Shown piece by piece: positions 11,604-22,249 of a stretch of DNA of 64,000 bases. The notes under the pieces were generated by a model. It worked only from the letters and a program-made list of their open reading frames with translations. It was not told where the DNA came from and did no database searches. The stretch is from NCBI GenBank assembly GCA_029204225.1, contig CM055092.1:27508320-27572319 (forward strand), read 5' to 3'. The stretch comes from Diphasiastrum complanatum. Lineage: Eukaryota; Streptophyta; Lycopodiopsida; Lycopodiales; Lycopodiaceae. Within the stretch, counting starts at the first letter, position 1. Each line of letters begins with the position of its first letter. Both the position numbers and the translations under genes were made by a program.

Positions 11604-13825
11604 TTATCCCCTCCGTCAAAAGATTGGCAGTCCCACGCCAATTGCCGCTGCCTGTTGTCTTGTCTGGTCTCCCCGCAGCTCTGCATTGATGGCGACCCAG
11701 ATTTTATGAACTTCTCTGCCAATCTGTTCCATTCTCTCGAATCAAATTCTGTCCAAAAATGGTTGCGACCGATAGTAATCAAGCATGTTCTGTAGAAATC
11801 CATACACGTACCAATGTCAACGTGAAGTTCATTGGTGATCGCCGCCCGATAGTAAAGCCTTGCCACTTTGATGTGATCCATGGGTATGCTTAGGGGCTTT
11901 TTTAGATCCAAAACTATTGGCGGCAAATCTCTATCCCAGAATCAATTTAAGGTAGAAAGGAATGATATAAGGTCGCAATGATTTGCAAAGTACCTAACAT
12001 GGCGGTCCGGATTTGTATGATGTCTCCGGTAGAAATAGTTGCAATTGGCTACAAAATCGGCCGTTGGGTCATCGGTCTGAACTTGTTTAGGTACAATTGG
12101 CCAATATATTTTATTAGGAACCCTTTTTGGTGTGAATACTTCTCTGCGCCTTATGGGATAATATGTTGGATTGACACGCATGTAAGTTGGTGCCACGATA
12201 TAGCACTCAAAAGTGTGTGCATTTTTCAACATCATAGCACGTCGCCACTGAGGGTGCGGCTCCAATGCTAACACTTTCTGCTTGTGAGATTTACATATCG
12301 TGAAATCGGGAAGAGTGTACCTGCCTCGGTCCTCCCAGTTTGGATATGCTTTATTAAACTCCTCTGACATTAACATCTGTCGGCTAGGATTCTTCGGTGT
12401 GATTCTGTGTCGTACCTCTATAGTTGTGGTAAGTGCGGGTGGCGGAGGGTTTGGTATGGTTGTGAAAAGTTCACAGGGGAGGGTTGGGTATTTGCGGAAT
12501 AGATAAGCAGTGGATGGTGAATGAGGTTGAGTGCCGAGGTGGTGAGGTGATTGTTCATGTGGTGGGGAGAGGGGTGTGTCATCGAGTGAAGGTGATGAGG
12601 CTTGATAGGTGGTGTCAGGTTGAGTGGAAGTGGGGTTAGGCTATTCGGCTAAGATGCCTCGTTTGAAGTTCGTGGTAGTACCCCCTTGTGTGCTTTGAGG
12701 TTCCACCATTGCTGAGTGATACCCTGGATTATCCCATTGTTGTCCTATGTAGTGCGAAGGTCCAGGATCATCAGTTCCTGCATCATGCTGTCTATGGTGC
12801 TTAGCGTGTGTTTCTTCATGCTTTGTATGTATTGTTGGTAGCTGCTGGCGTAATGTTTTTAGCTATCCTTCTAGCTCCTCAATCCGTGTGTTGAGCGCAG
12901 TTTGGTTTGCTAGAGTGGCCTGCTGCAATTGTTGTGCTTGCGTCTGATTCGCCATCAGTACCTGAGTTAACTTCTGATAGGAAGGGAGAGGTATTACGGT
13001 GCCTTCAGGGATTGGTGGTGCTTGGAACTGGTTGAAATCAATCCGTTGAATATTGCCCATCATAGCGGTCCGTAAGTTCCTATGGCTTCGTCGTTCACCT
13101 TCTAACTGTGTTTCTACGGCTTGATGAGATCATCCCTACGTTGTAAGCATGCTTGAACGTCCTTGTTATTTCGGTGCAGCCCTTTGAGGTCAGCCATGAG
13201 TTTTTTTTCTTTGTTTTTTAATTGAGCGACCTCTTGTTCTAATTCCGTGGAATAAATCTGCCATTCTTGTACCTTGTTTGTCAGCTGCACATTTTCCCCT
13301 TGCGAGAAGTTGCACCAATTCTGATACTCATTGATGGAAGAGTAGAGGTAATGCATGACATCACTTTGAGCGTTGATGGCCCGTCGCACATTTTTCGGAA
13401 GGTACTGCCACTCTCCAGGAGGATACTGCTGAGAGGTAGGTGCGTAGGATGGTGGAAGATTTTGTTGTACGTTTTGATACAATGTGGTGTACTGTTCATG
13501 ATGGACAGATTGAGCAGATGGAGGGTGTGATGTTTGAGTGAGGGTGATAGGTATTGGAGATGTGTCGGCATTTGTGATCGAAGAAGTGGAAAGTATTGTG
13601 GAAGTGGTGGCGGTAGCGATAGTGGTGGGCGTAGGAAATGGTGTGGTGGTAGGAGGTGGCATGCCAGGGCTGTAGGAGGGCGCTTTCTACAGTGGGGACT
13701 TCAGTGAAAGTTCTGAGTGGATCTTGGACAAGGGCTGGGACAGCCATACAGGGGGATAGTTTCAAATCCAGAAGCTGAGGGTTATTGAGCAAGTGGCTGC
13801 ATACCCTAGTTGGTGAAAACCCCAA
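11604..13825 (-). pseudogene. Unrecognised retroelement ORF, about 740 codons, interrupted
   Basis: I do not recognise this protein. Four segments read in order on the minus strand: 13825-13496 (frame 1), 13662-13114 (shifted frame, 182 codons), 13063-12863, 12376-11942 and 11926-11604 (the last three in one frame, separated by stops). Visible traits are a Pro/Thr/Ser-rich start, a Tyr/Gln/Pro-rich part (QYPPGEWQYLPKNVRRAI), a likely coiled coil (YSTELEQEVAQLKNKEKKL), a Gln-rich stretch (MANQTQAQQLQQATLANQT) and a basic, aromatic C-terminal half (APTYMRVNPTYYPIRRREVF). There is no zinc knuckle, protease or polymerase motif. Its place just before the polypurine tract is where Athila-type elements carry an extra 'env-like' ORF; it could instead be a gag-type protein of a non-autonomous element. 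Confidence 0.55.
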
Positions 13826-13856
13826 TTTGCCTTTTGTGTTTTATTTCTATCCAGCT

Positions 13857-14426
13857 ATGTCTAGTCTTGTAGAGAGCATGCTGAGTGAAGCCAGCCGGCT
13901 TGATGGCACTAACTTTAGCATATGGAAATTCAAGATCAAGAACATTCTTGAAGACAAATAATGTTGGAAGCTTGTGACAGGTGAGGAGCCTGTTCCAACA
14001 TCTGAACTTGAACTTAAGGACTATATCAAGAGAGGGGAAAAGGCACACAGAATCATCAACATGTCAGTGAGGGATAATGTGATTCCTCTAATCAGGTCAA
14101 CCAAAGGGCCTGTGGATGCATGGCACATTCTTTGTGCATTGTATGAGACAGCAAGTACAACCAGGTTTCTCTACCTGAAGAACAAGTTGTATACTCTCAG
14201 AATGGAGACAGGGGAGACAGTTAATGATCATCTTACTAAGATTCAGGATATTAGATATCAGCTTTCTGTACTTGGAGAGTCTGTTGCTGACAAAGACTTG
14301 GTGCCAATAGTTCTGAATAGCTTGTCATATGCTTATCAGAACTTTGTGATGATGATATCAGTGAGAGAGAAGATCCCTACCTATGAAGAAGTCTATGGTC
14401 TCTTGGGAGGAGATGAGGAGAGTTAA
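13857..14426 (+). pseudogene. copia A gag (capsid region)
   Basis: ATG 13857 opens MSSLVESMLSEASRLDGTNF and SIWKFKIKNIL, the usual copia gag start, but a stop occurs at about 13959-13961. The same frame then continues with VDAWHILCALYETASTTRF and YLKNKLYTLRMETGETVNDH, matching the UBN2/gag-polypeptide family, and stops at 14424. The nucleocapsid continues in another frame from 14456. It would form the particle shell if intact. Confidence 0.85.
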
Positions 14427-14455
14427 TCTCTCCAAGAGGGAAGATTTCCAAGAGC

Positions 14456-14743
14456 ATGCCTAAAGGCAAGAACAAAGGAACACCACAAACACTTGAGCAA
14501 GGAATGGAGAACTTGCAGATGTCAGAAGCACAACCCTCCTCGAATACTTCTTCCACACCTCGAAGGAAGGGGAATTGCAATTACTGTGGTAAATATGGAC
14601 ACTTTGCTTTTGAGTGCAGGAAGAAGCTTGCAGACCAAAAGAAGGGCACAAAGAAGCAAGGAGGAAATGTTGTTGAGAGTGTTGCAAGAGAGGAGCAGAG
14701 TGACATAAGGCAAGCTGAGTTATTCTCTGTTGCATTGGCTTGA
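14456..14743 (+). pseudogene. copia A nucleocapsid with CCHC zinc knuckle
   Basis: A frame shifted from the gag above contains CNYCGKYGHFAFEC (CX2CX4HX4C), the RNA-binding zinc knuckle, followed by a lysine-rich tail. It ends in TGA at 14741, where related sequences suggest a Trp codon. The protease continues after this stop in the same frame. Confidence 0.85.
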
Positions 14744-15301
14744 CAAGCTACAACAGGTGGTTGGTACATTAACTCAGGTGCTTCAAAGCACATGACCCCT
14801 CATAGGGATTGGTTTGATACCTTTGTGGGGATTAGTGATGGACAAGAGGTGTGCCTAGGTGACAACTCAACACACAAGGTCAAGGGAAAGGGCATAGTAC
14901 CTATAAAGCTTCCATCAGGAGAAGTCAAAGTCATTAAGAATGTCTTATATGTACCAGGACTTGCGAAAAATCTTCTTTCAGTAGGAGCTATCACTCAACA
15001 AAATATGAAAGTAGAATTTGATGCTACTTCTTGTCTTGTGTTGGACTTGAGTGATAATATGAAGGTTGTGGCGAAAGGATTGCAGGAAGATAATCTATAC
15101 AGGTTATACACTTCTATCCCTAGTCAGCATGCTTATACAGCAAAAGGAAGGGATGTGGATAGGTTGTGGCATGAGAGGTATGGACATCTTGGCTACCAAA
15201 GCATGCAGGTGTTGAACCAGCATCATATGGTGGAGGGGCTTCCAGTTGTTAAGCCAAGCTCTTCAATTTGCGAGGCTTGCGCTATGGGAAAACAGCAATG
15301 A
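14744..15301 (+). pseudogene. copia A protease and pre-integrase zinc region
   Basis: The protease motif reads WYINSGASKHMTPH: the catalytic aspartate of the usual D-S/T-G-A is asparagine here. LYVPGLAKNLLSVG follows, and then the GAG-pre-integrase HHCC region (LWHERYGHLGYQSM … CEACAMGKQQ). A TGA at 15299-15301 interrupts before the integrase core in the same frame. A protease without its aspartate cannot process the polyprotein. Confidence 0.85.
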
Positions 15302-16246
15302 CATAAGTTTCCCAAGGAAAGCACCACCAGGGCAGCAGGCATACTTGACTTGATACATTCAGATTTGTGGGGGCCAACCCAAACAAAATCTGCAGGGGGG
15401 GCATATTACTTTATGACCTTTATTGATGACTTCTCACGCAAGATTTGGATTTATTTCTTGAAGTTAAAATCTGAAGCATTCAAGTACTTCCTGCATTTCA
15501 AAGCTTTGGTAGAAGAACATTCAGGAAAGAAGATAAAGATGCTCAGGTCAGACGGTAGTGGAGAGTTCATTAAGACAAAATTTGTGGAATTCTGCAAAGC
15601 CAATGGGATCAAAAGGCAGCTTACAGCTCCTCATACCCCTCAGCAAAACGGCGTAGCAGAGAGAAAGAACCGAACTATTGTGGAGTGTGCAAGGTGCATG
15701 CTCAAGGCAAAGGGGTTGCCCAACTCTTTTTGGGACGAGGCAATGCACACAGCAGTGTTTCTGTTGAATAGAAGTCCAACAAAAGCTGTGGAAGACAAGA
15801 CTCCAGAAGAGGCATTTAGCGGCATTAAGCCCAAGGTAGGCGCTTTGCGAGTGTTTGGTTGTACAGCCTATGCCCATATTCCCAAGGATAACAGGAAGAA
15901 GCTGGATGCAAAATTAGCAAAGAGTATTTTCTTGGGATACAGTGAAGAAAGCAAAGCTTACAGACTTTACGATCTTACTAGCAAGAAAAGGATTATAAGT
16001 CGAGATGTGATCTTTGAAGAAGATCAAACGCCTCCTATAGAGGAACTTGAGATGGAGGATGGTACAAGTGAATTTGTGCCAATACTTGATAACCCACATC
16101 CATATATTGGGGAGACTCAGGATGATCATATGAGTGATCAAGAGGAAGAATCCGAGGAGGCTAGGAAGCGGAAGGAAAGGGGCAAATCTGTTGAGTCCTA
16201 TTCACCGTCTTCATCACCAACTACAAGGAAGAAGTTTCCCAAGTAA
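15302..16246 (+). pseudogene. copia A integrase
   Basis: The DDE core is visible: IHSDLWGP (first Asp), MLRSDGSGEF (second Asp; the usual Asn-Gly after it has become Gly-Ser) and PQQNGVAERKNRT (Glu). The C-terminal region has VFGCTAYAHIP, KSIFLGYSEESKAYRLYD and RDVIFEE, typical of copia. It stops at TAA 16244, where CAA is expected from the continuing frame. Integrase inserts cDNA into chromosomes; this copy is fragmented. Confidence 0.9.
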
Positions 16247-17041
16247 TATCGGCAAACTGTGCAGGATGGTTTGATATTGGATGAGGGAGAGAGCAGCAAT
16301 CCAGGGGCTAGGAGGTCTCAAAGGCAAGCCCAGCAGCATGAACACCAGGAGACAAACTATGCACTTATGACTACTATTTTGGATTCACAAGATCCACATA
16401 CATTCGTTGAGGCAGCAGATGAGAAGGTATGGCAACATGCTATGCAAGAGGAGTACGACTCCATTCTCAAGAATGATACATGGGATTTGGTGAAGTTACC
16501 AAAAGGGAAGCGTCCTATTGGCTGTAAGTGGGTCTACATGACCAGATACAAATCTGATGGGAGCATCGAAAAGCATAAGGCAAGGCTGGTTGCTAAAGGC
16601 TATGCACAGAAGGAGGGCTTAAACTATGATGAGACGTTTGCACCGGTAGCTAAGATGACGTCTATCAGGTTGGTTTTAGCATTGGCTGCATTTTTTGGTT
16701 GGGAGGTCCATCAAATGGACGTGAAGAGTGCTTTTCTTAATGGACAGTTGGCTGAAGAAGTCTACATGGAACAGCCACAAGGTTTTGAGGCTAAGGGCAA
16801 GGAAAATATGGTATGCAGGCTTAAGAAGGCCTTATATGGTTTGAAGCAGGCACCCAGGGCCTGGCATAGTCGTATTGACGACTATTTTGCCAAGGAGCAA
16901 TTCATAAAGAGTCAGTCGGATTGCAACCTGTTCGTGAAGGAGGAATATGGGAACATTGTTTTGATAGTTCTCTATGTGGATGACTTGGTCATCACGGGTA
17001 ACAATGGGCAGCTTATTGAAAAGGTGAAGATTTGGGCTTAA
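16247..17041 (+). pseudogene. copia A reverse transcriptase
   Basis: In frame with the integrase beyond the 16244 stop. Motifs: WDLVKLPKGKRPIGCKWVY, HKARLVAKGYAQKEGLNYDETF, VHQMDVKSAFLNG, ALYGLKQAPRAW and the catalytic YVDD in IVLYVDDLVITGNN. It ends at TAA 17039 after a deletion of roughly ten codons and a frame change relative to the usual 'F.M.DLG' segment. Confidence 0.92.
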
Positions 17042-17880
17042 TCCACTATTGTCTTGGTTTGGAGGTTTGGAAAAAGGAAAACTGTGTGTTTATTTCCCAA
17101 GCCAACTATGCATGTGAAGTTTTGAACAGGTTCAACATGCAGGATTGCAAACTCGTTTCCACGCCCATTGATACCAGCAGTAAGCCATCCAGAGATGATG
17201 GCACTCCTTTTGTGGACGAGACTCTTTATAGGCAACTTGTGGGAAGCCTGATTTATCTCACCACTACGAGACCAGACATTTCCTATGCGGTTGGTGTAGC
17301 AAGCCAGTTTATGAGTTCTCCAACTGAAGCACATTGGAAAGCAGCCAAGAGGGTTTTGAGGTATGTCAAAGGGACAACCTGCTATGGGATTGAGTACATA
17401 GATGACGGAAAGCTTCAGCTTGGAGGCTTTACTGATTCGGATTGGGCAGGTGATAGGGATGATCGAAAGTCGACCACAGGTTACACTTTTAACCTTGGTT
17501 CAGGGGCCATTTCTTGGTGTAGCAAGAAACAGCCCACAGTTACCTTATCATCGACAGAGGCTGAGTACAGGGCAGCGGCAAAAGCTACCTGCGAGGCAAT
17601 ATGGCTCAGAAGACTTCTTGGGGAGGTGCAGATTCCACAGGATGGTCCTATTATTCTTCAGTGTGACAGCCAGAGTTGCATCCAGCTTGCTAAAAATCCT
17701 GTGTACCATGCTCGTACGAAGCATATTGAGGTGGATCAACACTTCTTACGAGAGAAGATACAAAGCGGAGAAATTCAGCTCGAGTACTGTGATACCAACG
17801 AATAAGCAGCGGATATCTTTACTAAGGCACTTAGTAGAGAAAAATTTGAAAAGTTACGTAGCATGCTAGGTGTTGGTATG
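17032..17880 (+). pseudogene. copia A RT thumb and RNase H
   Basis: Starts with GLIHYCLGLEVW, continues through VSTPIDTSSKP, YRQLVGSLIYLTTTRPDISYAV and RVLRYVKGT, and reaches RNase H with GFTDSDWAGDRDDRKSTTGY, WCSKKQPTVTLSSTEAEYRA and ARTKHIEVDQHFLREK. A TAA at 17803-17805 replaces an expected Gln before AADIFTKAL. The frame then runs to about 17908 (…NKIAIEGGC). Confidence 0.92.
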
Positions 17881-17895
17881 AACAAAATAGCCATT

Positions 17896-17904
17896 GAGGG
17901 GGGG
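17896..17904 (+). other. Polypurine tract of copia A
   Basis: GAGGGGGGG directly before the LTR start TGTTGAAATAAATG, in the position where plus-strand DNA synthesis is primed. Confidence 0.8.
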
Positions 17905-18294
17905 TGTTGAAATAAATGCCTATTTTGCCCCTTAAGGCTTGTATACTTGTAACTTGTAAGTTGTGCATAAGACATGGGGGTAAAACATTTATATACATAG
18001 TACACCCCACTTGTGCTAATTAGGCAAGTAAATCAAGTAGGTTAAGGACCCATGTGGGTTCTAGAGCTAGAATTAGCAAGACACCACCTCTATACATAAC
18101 ATGCTATATGTAGCCCAAACTTTGGAGGGGTTTCCACGCCCTACTACACTTTGAATATTCATTCATGTTGGGTGAGCTTTGAAGTCCTCTCTCTCTTGCT
18201 TTTGTGTTCTACTCCATAGCTGGTTTTCTGAAGCTTTCATAGCGTGCTTACTATGCTGTTATGATACTCCATAGCTAGGCCTTGGAATTTGACA
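17905..18294 (+). repeat. 3' LTR of copia A (only copy)
   Basis: Begins TGTTGAAATAAATGCC after the polypurine tract and has a TATA-like TTTATATACATAG near 17990. The 3' boundary is uncertain because the 5' partner is missing; 18294 is chosen as the last base of a TTTGACA end like that of copia B. Confidence 0.6.
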
Positions 18295-18603
18295 AGTCAG
18301 ACCGCTTGCTTGGAATGGATGTTACTCGTTTGTAACAAAGCTTCGAGTTGGTTAAGTTTAATGTATGTCGGGCGGCTTGCTTGGAGGGAAGTCACCCACA
18401 TCGGGACCCCCGATCTGGCATGGCGCCAGGTTAGATCTGAATGTTGGTTTTCGGAACTTCAAGTTGGTTAAATCTGATCGTTGTTGGCGAGTTGGCTGCT
18501 TGTATGTCAAGTGGGTTTGGATGGCAAGAGTTGAAGGCTGGGAAGCTAAGTCGTGGTTCTCGGCTCCCTTTGGGATGCCTGCGCTACAGACTGGGTCGCT
18601 TTG

Positions 18604-19225
18604 GACAGTCTTTGATATGGTGCTCTATGCCACAATTTTCACAAAGAGGTGGATATTGTAATTAATTAGGGCAACGAATGCTAGGATGTCATCCCGCACA
18701 CACAAAACAGCCACGTAAAACTGACATCGGTTGCGCAGCATATACTATAGGTTGTGTATGATATTGAGGTTGATTGGGGTCGTATCCAGGCTGTGCCATT
18801 TCATAAGAGTAACTCGTCTCTGCTTGATAAACATTGTTATTGGGATCCTCGACATAATAGGTAGCAGGATCGACATAGGCAGTATCAACCATGGGAGATT
18901 GTACATGTGGCGCAGGCTGATTGATTACAAATAGTTGTCTGGGTTAGTCTTGATATGCGTCAATTGGATGAAGGGACTCTACATCAATTTGGAGGGTTTG
19001 AACCATTTGATCAATGCGGCGGTGATGGTCTCCCAAGACGTATTGTCTGGGTCGTCAAGGTTTAAAAATCACTCTTTTGCGTCGCCTTGTAAAATCATGG
19101 GGAATAAACGTACCTTTTCGGTGTCAGATTCGTCCCCATAAAATTTACAATCATTGTTGAAATCTTGTAGAAATCGTGTCGGATCTAATTTGCCATCGTA
19201 TTTAGGTGCGTCAATCCGAGGAAGT
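18604..19225 (-). pseudogene. G2 gag: capsid segment, Tyr/Gln-rich linker and zinc knuckle
   Basis: The minus strand from about 19225 reads IDAPKYDGKLDPTRFLQDF, then FPMILQGDAKE, a stop where Trp is expected, and FLNLDDPDNTSWETITAAL. This is the gypsy retrotransposon gag domain. A Tyr/Gln/Pro-rich stretch (18892-18689: YEMAQPGYDPNQPQYHTQP) is followed by a CENCGIEHHIKDC knuckle at 18646-18604, a shorter form (CX2CX4HX3C) than the copia type. Frames shift between the parts. Downstream the sequence (18600-18300) decays and meets copia A. Confidence 0.72.
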
Positions 19226-19489
19226 CTTTTCTAACTTGGGCGGGGGATGGGATGGTCCTGCCATGTTGATCTGAACAGATTATCACAAGACCAGACAAAT
19301 GGTTTGGGTGGACGGATTAGCCAAAGTGATGCGATAATAGGTTAGATCGGTCGCGTAGGATTTGTAGCAAATAATGGTTTAGTGCATGACTTTTCGATTG
19401 ATATCGCCTCCAAGGAAATGAATTGGATTTTTGGATTTTTTTTTTAAATTTTTTTTTTGAGTATATATCTATACCTCCTCTAGTACTCT

Positions 19490-20100
19490 TGTGGCTTACG
19501 AGAATCAGTGAGACTCGCAGAGACAGGGGAATGACGCGCACAGACACGAGAACTTACTCGTTCAAATAAATTTACGACTTGCACAGGCATGTTCAGTGCA
19601 AAAAATGACTTGGGCAAGGGTGGGAGATGACTCGTGGACGGAAATGTACTACTTGTAGACGACTCGTACAGAAGATGACTCGCAAAAAAATGACTCGTGC
19701 AACCCTGAACCCGTGGAGCTAGAAACCGTGGGAATGACTCGCACAGGAAGTACTCGCACAGAAGATGATTCGCACAGGACTTGTGCAACCCTGTACCCGT
19801 GGAGCTAGAAATCGTGGGGTACTTGCACAGGACTCGTGCAACCCTTTACCCGTGGAGCTAGAACCCGTGGGAATGACTTGCATAGGAAGTACTCGCACAG
19901 AAGATGATTCGCACAGGACTCGTGCAACCCTGTACCCGTGGAGCTAGAAACCGTGGGGTACTCGCACAGAAGATGACTCGCACAAGACTCGTGCAACCCT
20001 GTACCCGTGGAGCTAGATACCGTGGGGTACTCGCACAGAAGATGACTCGCGCAGGACTTGGGCAACCCTGTACCCGTGGAGCTAGAAACGTGTGAATACT
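19490..20100. repeat. Minisatellite of variable module length in G2 leader
   Basis: A core containing GTGCAACCCTGTACCCGTGG and GAGCTAGAAACCGTGGG recurs with starts near 19697, 19783, 19836, 19922, 19991 and 20060 (steps of 86, 53, 86, 69 and 69). The steps differ by 16-17 bases, the size of the ACTCGCACAGAAGATG filler module that separates the cores. It lies between the primer site and gag of G2. Confidence 0.85.
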
Positions 20101-21480
20101 ACTGAAAAATCAGCTCCTCCATTAGCAAAGAAGAGAAACAATAGGAAAAAACACTACTAAAGTCGTAAAAAATTTACCAGAAAACCGCTGAAAATGATTG
20201 AATAATGGCTAGAAATAGCAGAACTACGGGTGACAAAACCCTCTAAATTCAAAAAAAAAGCCGGAAAACTTTGTGCAAAACCTCTAAAATATGGAAAAAC
20301 AACCGGGAAAATGCCAATGAAAATCGCTGAAAATGTCTGAACACCACTTAAGCTCACAGGGCTAAGGGTAGATGCAAGCATGAAAATACTGTGAAAAGAC
20401 TACAATAAATCCTATACATGCAAGCATGCATGAAACATCTAACAATCTGATGGAAGTTCGAAAAGAGATGCTATCATGTTAAACAAAATATCTAATAGCA
20501 GATTTAGGAGCAAAACAGAAGCTCTAGTGCAGCCAGACATTTGAAAAGAGCTGCTCCCCTGCTGAAAAATGTAGTGTACTCCCCTGCAGAAAACATAGCT
20601 GATAGTGCGCTGCTCTCCTGCAGATAGTGCGTGGTGCTTCCTTGCAGATAGTGCACTGCTCTGAAAACTTTGAAAACGAGGCTACATGAATTAATCACTC
20701 ATCCTATTCCAGTGAATGATGATTCTATACAGTTTGTATATCTCTTTTGTGCAGATGTGTATGTTGTATCAAACAAATCTGTAATTGTTTCCCATGCTTC
20801 AGAACCTCCCGTTACCAAGAACGCATGACAAGGTAGGATCATCTCTGCTGAAAACAATCTGATAGGTCGTCCTCCCCTGCTGAAACGCAGCGTGGTGCTC
20901 TGAAAACTCTGAAAACGAGCTGAAAATGATCTGAAAGGAGCTAAAAATGAGGTGATAATGGCGGCTGGGTGCATAGATGCACGGCTGCAAGCAAAACGGC
21001 CCTCCTCCTCCACATAGTGCGCGCTGCTCTCCTTCACTCCTAAATCCCACCAAGTTTAGGAGATCTCTTTCACTTTCACCAAATGGCCTCCGTAAACCCT
21101 CGATGAACTTCAAAACCTTCTAGGAGCCCGCTTCCCTCCAAACCCGTAATGCTTTTTGGTTTTCAATGGAAGGCTCGAACGTGAGACCAAAGAAACTTTG
21201 GATGTCAAGCGTTAACCAATTGAGCCAACTCCCTTGGGTTCAAACCCGTAATGAGGCGACTGTCACAAAACCCTCAATGGGTGGATTCTTGCAAAAAACC
21301 CTCAGCCGTCTTTGCACAAAAACCCTCAATGGGGAAAACACTCAATGAGCCCACTTAAAATGCAAAGAAGGATGGTCGACAAAAGAAAGCAACAATCAAC
21401 AAAAGAAAACAAGTGGCGAAAAAAGAAATGGCCTGAACCACCAAGGAGAAGTAGCGACACAAGTAGAGAAAACAAAAAAG
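20101..21480 (-). other. Rest of G2 leader, repetitive and non-coding
   Basis: No domain is recognisable. Two degenerate repeat groups are visible: GATAGTGCGCTGCTCTCCTGC-like units at about 20530-20670 and 20870-21035, and AAAACCCTCAATGGG units at about 21260-21350. The open frames here are short. Confidence 0.55.
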
Positions 21481-21496
21481 AGCGGCAATGGCGCCA
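21481..21496 (-). other. Primer binding site of G2, degenerate tRNA-Asp type
   Basis: The minus strand reads TGGCGCCATTGCCGCT, close to the tRNA-Asp consensus TGGCGCCGTTGCCGGG. It follows a CCAACA LTR end by one base. Confidence 0.7.
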
Positions 21497-21497
21497 A

Positions 21498-22245
21498 TGT
21501 TGGCTGTCCACATCCCTCAACTCTGGCTATGGCTCCAACTAACGAGTGCTATGGCGGACTCCCAACTAGAGCACGTTATGGCTCCGACTAGGCATTGTGG
21601 CTTTCCCAACCAATGGCTGTGGCTTCCAACTAACTGAGAGGTTGAGAGGTTGAAGGATGAGAAGATCTACAGTGAGTGGGTGAGTATTTTGGGCAAGATC
21701 CACTCTTCTCTAGTTTCTCTACTTAGGAACTGACTCAAATGACGACTTAACCTAATTCAATGACGACTTAACCTAAAATCTCCTCCTCTAAGGTTTACCC
21801 TACTAGAGAATGGAGGGCCTAGATTAACTTAACCTATTGTCAGATGAATAATATACAATACAAAGTGAAGTAACACAGTACATGAAACCATAGAAAGATA
21901 GGCATGTATTGCAAATGAGGTTCTTTTTCAAAATGGACTCTTCCACTCCTATATATACTTGGAGTGGTGGTCACTTACAAAAAGGCACTATGGGACAAAT
22001 AGACCACATAGGCTTAACTTGGTACCATGGGACAAACCCCCAATGGACCATAAACAGCTGAACTAACTTAAGTTGAACTTATTCAGACTAGTTTAAGTTT
22101 CAATCTTCTAGACTTAGGCTTAGAACTAAACAACTTTAAATCGTTACAACATGGCGCATAGGCCTAAACTTGATTGATCCAGTTCTAGGCTTAAGTCTGT
22201 ATCTTTTTTAAGATGGCTCGGATATTCATAGAATATCAGCCTACA
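21498..22245 (-). repeat. 5' LTR of G2
   Basis: Starts TGTAGGCTGATATTC at 22245 and ends AGCCAACA at 21498 on the minus strand (748 bp). The size is like that of the other gypsy LTRs in this window. Its U3 half is duplicated at 11286-11603. An alternative reading is that the 22245-21844 part is the 3' LTR of the copia whose RNase H ends at 22250; the matching purine tract before 22245 keeps that open. Confidence 0.6.
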
Positions 22246-22249
22246 AACA

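Larger units (their letters stand above)
13830..18294 (+). mobile_element. Ty1/copia element 'A', 5'-truncated, inserted in G2
   Basis: Order seen: gag (13857-14426), zinc knuckle, protease, integrase, RT and RNase H up to 17880, polypurine tract 17896-17904, and 3' LTR from 17905. No 5' LTR or primer site lies upstream of the gag start; at about 13825 the sequence changes to minus-strand G2 ORF. The 3' boundary (18294) is inferred from an LTR-like end TTTGACA, after which G2 gag sequence resumes. It is dead because of five stops and two frame changes. Confidence 0.75.
11286..22245 (-). mobile_element. Gypsy-like element 'G2' with tRNA-Asp primer site and unrecognised ORF
   Basis: Two direct copies of an LTR U3 segment (11286-11603 and 21927-22245, about 98% identical by eye) bound this block. 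After the 5' LTR comes a TGGCGCC-type primer site (21496-21481), a repeat-rich leader, a gag remnant with a zinc knuckle (19225 to 18604), the inserted copia A, and then a proline/glutamine-rich ORF region (13825-11604) ending in a purine tract before the 3' LTR. No gypsy reverse transcriptase or integrase is found, so pol was either lost where copia A now sits or never present (a non-autonomous element). The 3' LTR is truncated. Confidence 0.6.

Noticed and set aside
13267-13571. Alternative frames at 13267-13530 (+) and 13281-13571 (-)
   Set aside because: Overlap the longer low-complexity minus-strand ORF of G2 and show no motif of their own.
15548-15877. Minus-strand frames opposite the copia A integrase
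   Set aside because: Shadows of the recognised plus-strand integrase.
19490-20100. CRISPR-like array
   Set aside because: Repeats are long and of unequal period, spacers are themselves repeated modules, and the host is a plant; it is a minisatellite.
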